Shown here piece after piece: positions 5,254-5,512 of a DNA stretch of 5,512 nt. The stretch is from positions 1-5,512 of the forward strand of contig JAUUWD010000134.1 in assembly GCA_030589225.1 (NCBI GenBank), read 5' to 3'. The position numbers and the translations under genes are program-made. The stretch is from Desulfobacteraceae bacterium (GTDB taxonomy: Bacteria; Desulfobacterota; DSM-4660; Desulfatiglandales; Desulfatiglandaceae). Every line of letters begins with the position of its first letter. The stretch's first letter is position 1. The notes beneath the pieces were generated by a model that saw nothing but the letters and a program-made list of their open reading frames with translations, was not told the origin of the DNA and searched no databases.

Positions 5254-5304
5254 CAGGTTCAAAGTTCCATGGTTCACGGTTCAAGGCGAAACAACCTGAA
5301 CCTG
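5254..5304. repeat. Short-period repeat with 8-bp inverted ends
   Basis: CAGGTTCA (5254-5261) is the exact reverse complement of TGAACCTG (5297-5304). The interior repeats GTTC-containing units with about a 7-base period: GTTCAAA, GTTCCAT, GGTTCAC, GGTTCAA. Confidence 0.6.
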
Positions 5305-5349
5305 ATAACCCGATTAGTTACGTTGATATAATAATAAAGAGTTATACTT

Positions 5350-5428
5350 AATATTGTCAATATTATTATAGTCAAATTACCAGCACCATATATTGGTATA
5401 TTTTCTACTGCGTTATACAGGATATGGT
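5350..5428. repeat. AT-rich palindromes
   Basis: AATATTG-T-CAATATT (5350-5364) is a perfect palindrome around one base. ACCATAT (5385-5391) and ATATGGT (5422-5428) form a second perfect inverted pair. Either could be an operator, but in such AT-rich sequence chance is a serious alternative. Confidence 0.4.
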
Positions 5429-5512
5429 ATTTTTGCTTTACAAAACCTGTGTAACCTGATATTAAAGTCTTTCGAATTGTCCATGTTGTAACTTTATAGA
5501 ATTTGAGGCAGT

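Larger units (their letters stand above)
5035..5512. other. Non-coding gap upstream of the LysM gene
   Basis: I see no gene here. The plus-strand frame at 5142-5351 translates repeat sequence and has no protein-like pattern. The gap holds a small hairpin (5096-5112), 8-base repeats (5122-5145), a repeat with 8-bp inverted ends (5254-5304) and two AT-rich palindromes (5350-5364, 5385-5428). The LysM promoter should be here. TATATA at 5054-5059 (minus strand) is a possible -10, but no well-spaced -35 is visible. Confidence 0.6.

Noticed and set aside
5142..5351. Plus-strand 69-codon open frame
   Set aside because: It translates the short-period repeats at 5254-5304, has no plausible ribosome binding site and shows no protein-like pattern.

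Overview
The window reads as a chromosomal segment of an anaerobic, non-pathogen-like bacterium with moderate GC and AT-rich, repeat-filled gaps. My best guess is an uncultured Desulfobacterota-type (former Deltaproteobacteria) genome. That rests on the gene mix (a nitroreductase, a remnant of the 4-hydroxybutyryl-CoA dehydratase family, a secreted LysM protein, a patatin, a free-standing four-helix-bundle protein) and on the style of the intergenic repeats. It is an inference, not a demonstrated placement.

Every gene I can support lies on the minus strand, so transcription runs right to left. In that order they are: a large two-LysM envelope protein (4977 to 3301, with a signal peptide encoded upstream of its first canonical start); a C-terminal remnant of an AbfD/4-hydroxyphenylacetate-hydroxylase-family protein (3286 to 2852); a four-helix-bundle (S23/TIGR02436-like) protein (2800 to 2438); a nitroreductase (2377 to 1727); and, after a 650-base repeat-rich gap, a patatin-like lipase with a TTG start (1074 to 217).

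The most striking structure is around the four-helix-bundle gene. It lies with its own Shine-Dalgarno sequence between near-perfect terminal inverted repeats (2403-2431 and 2822-2850, 27 of 29 matching). This makes a 448-base unit set tightly between the stop codon of the dehydratase remnant and the ribosome binding site of the nitroreductase. The arms are built from 7-base tandem units. It looks like a minimal gene cassette or non-autonomous mobile unit, reminiscent of the four-helix-bundle genes found in 23S rRNA intervening sequences.

The gaps carry related non-coding structures. These are a 16-base perfect inverted repeat at the left edge (30-45/169-184), a 257-base inverted-repeat unit around a GC-rich palindromic core (1184-1440), a 176-base MITE-like element (1484-1659), a 7-base tandem array after the nitroreductase stop (1694-1725), and more short-period repeats and palindromes in the 5035-5512 gap. 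The genes do not form an obvious pathway. The window looks like a patchwork of unrelated genes separated by small repeats, with one decayed gene.
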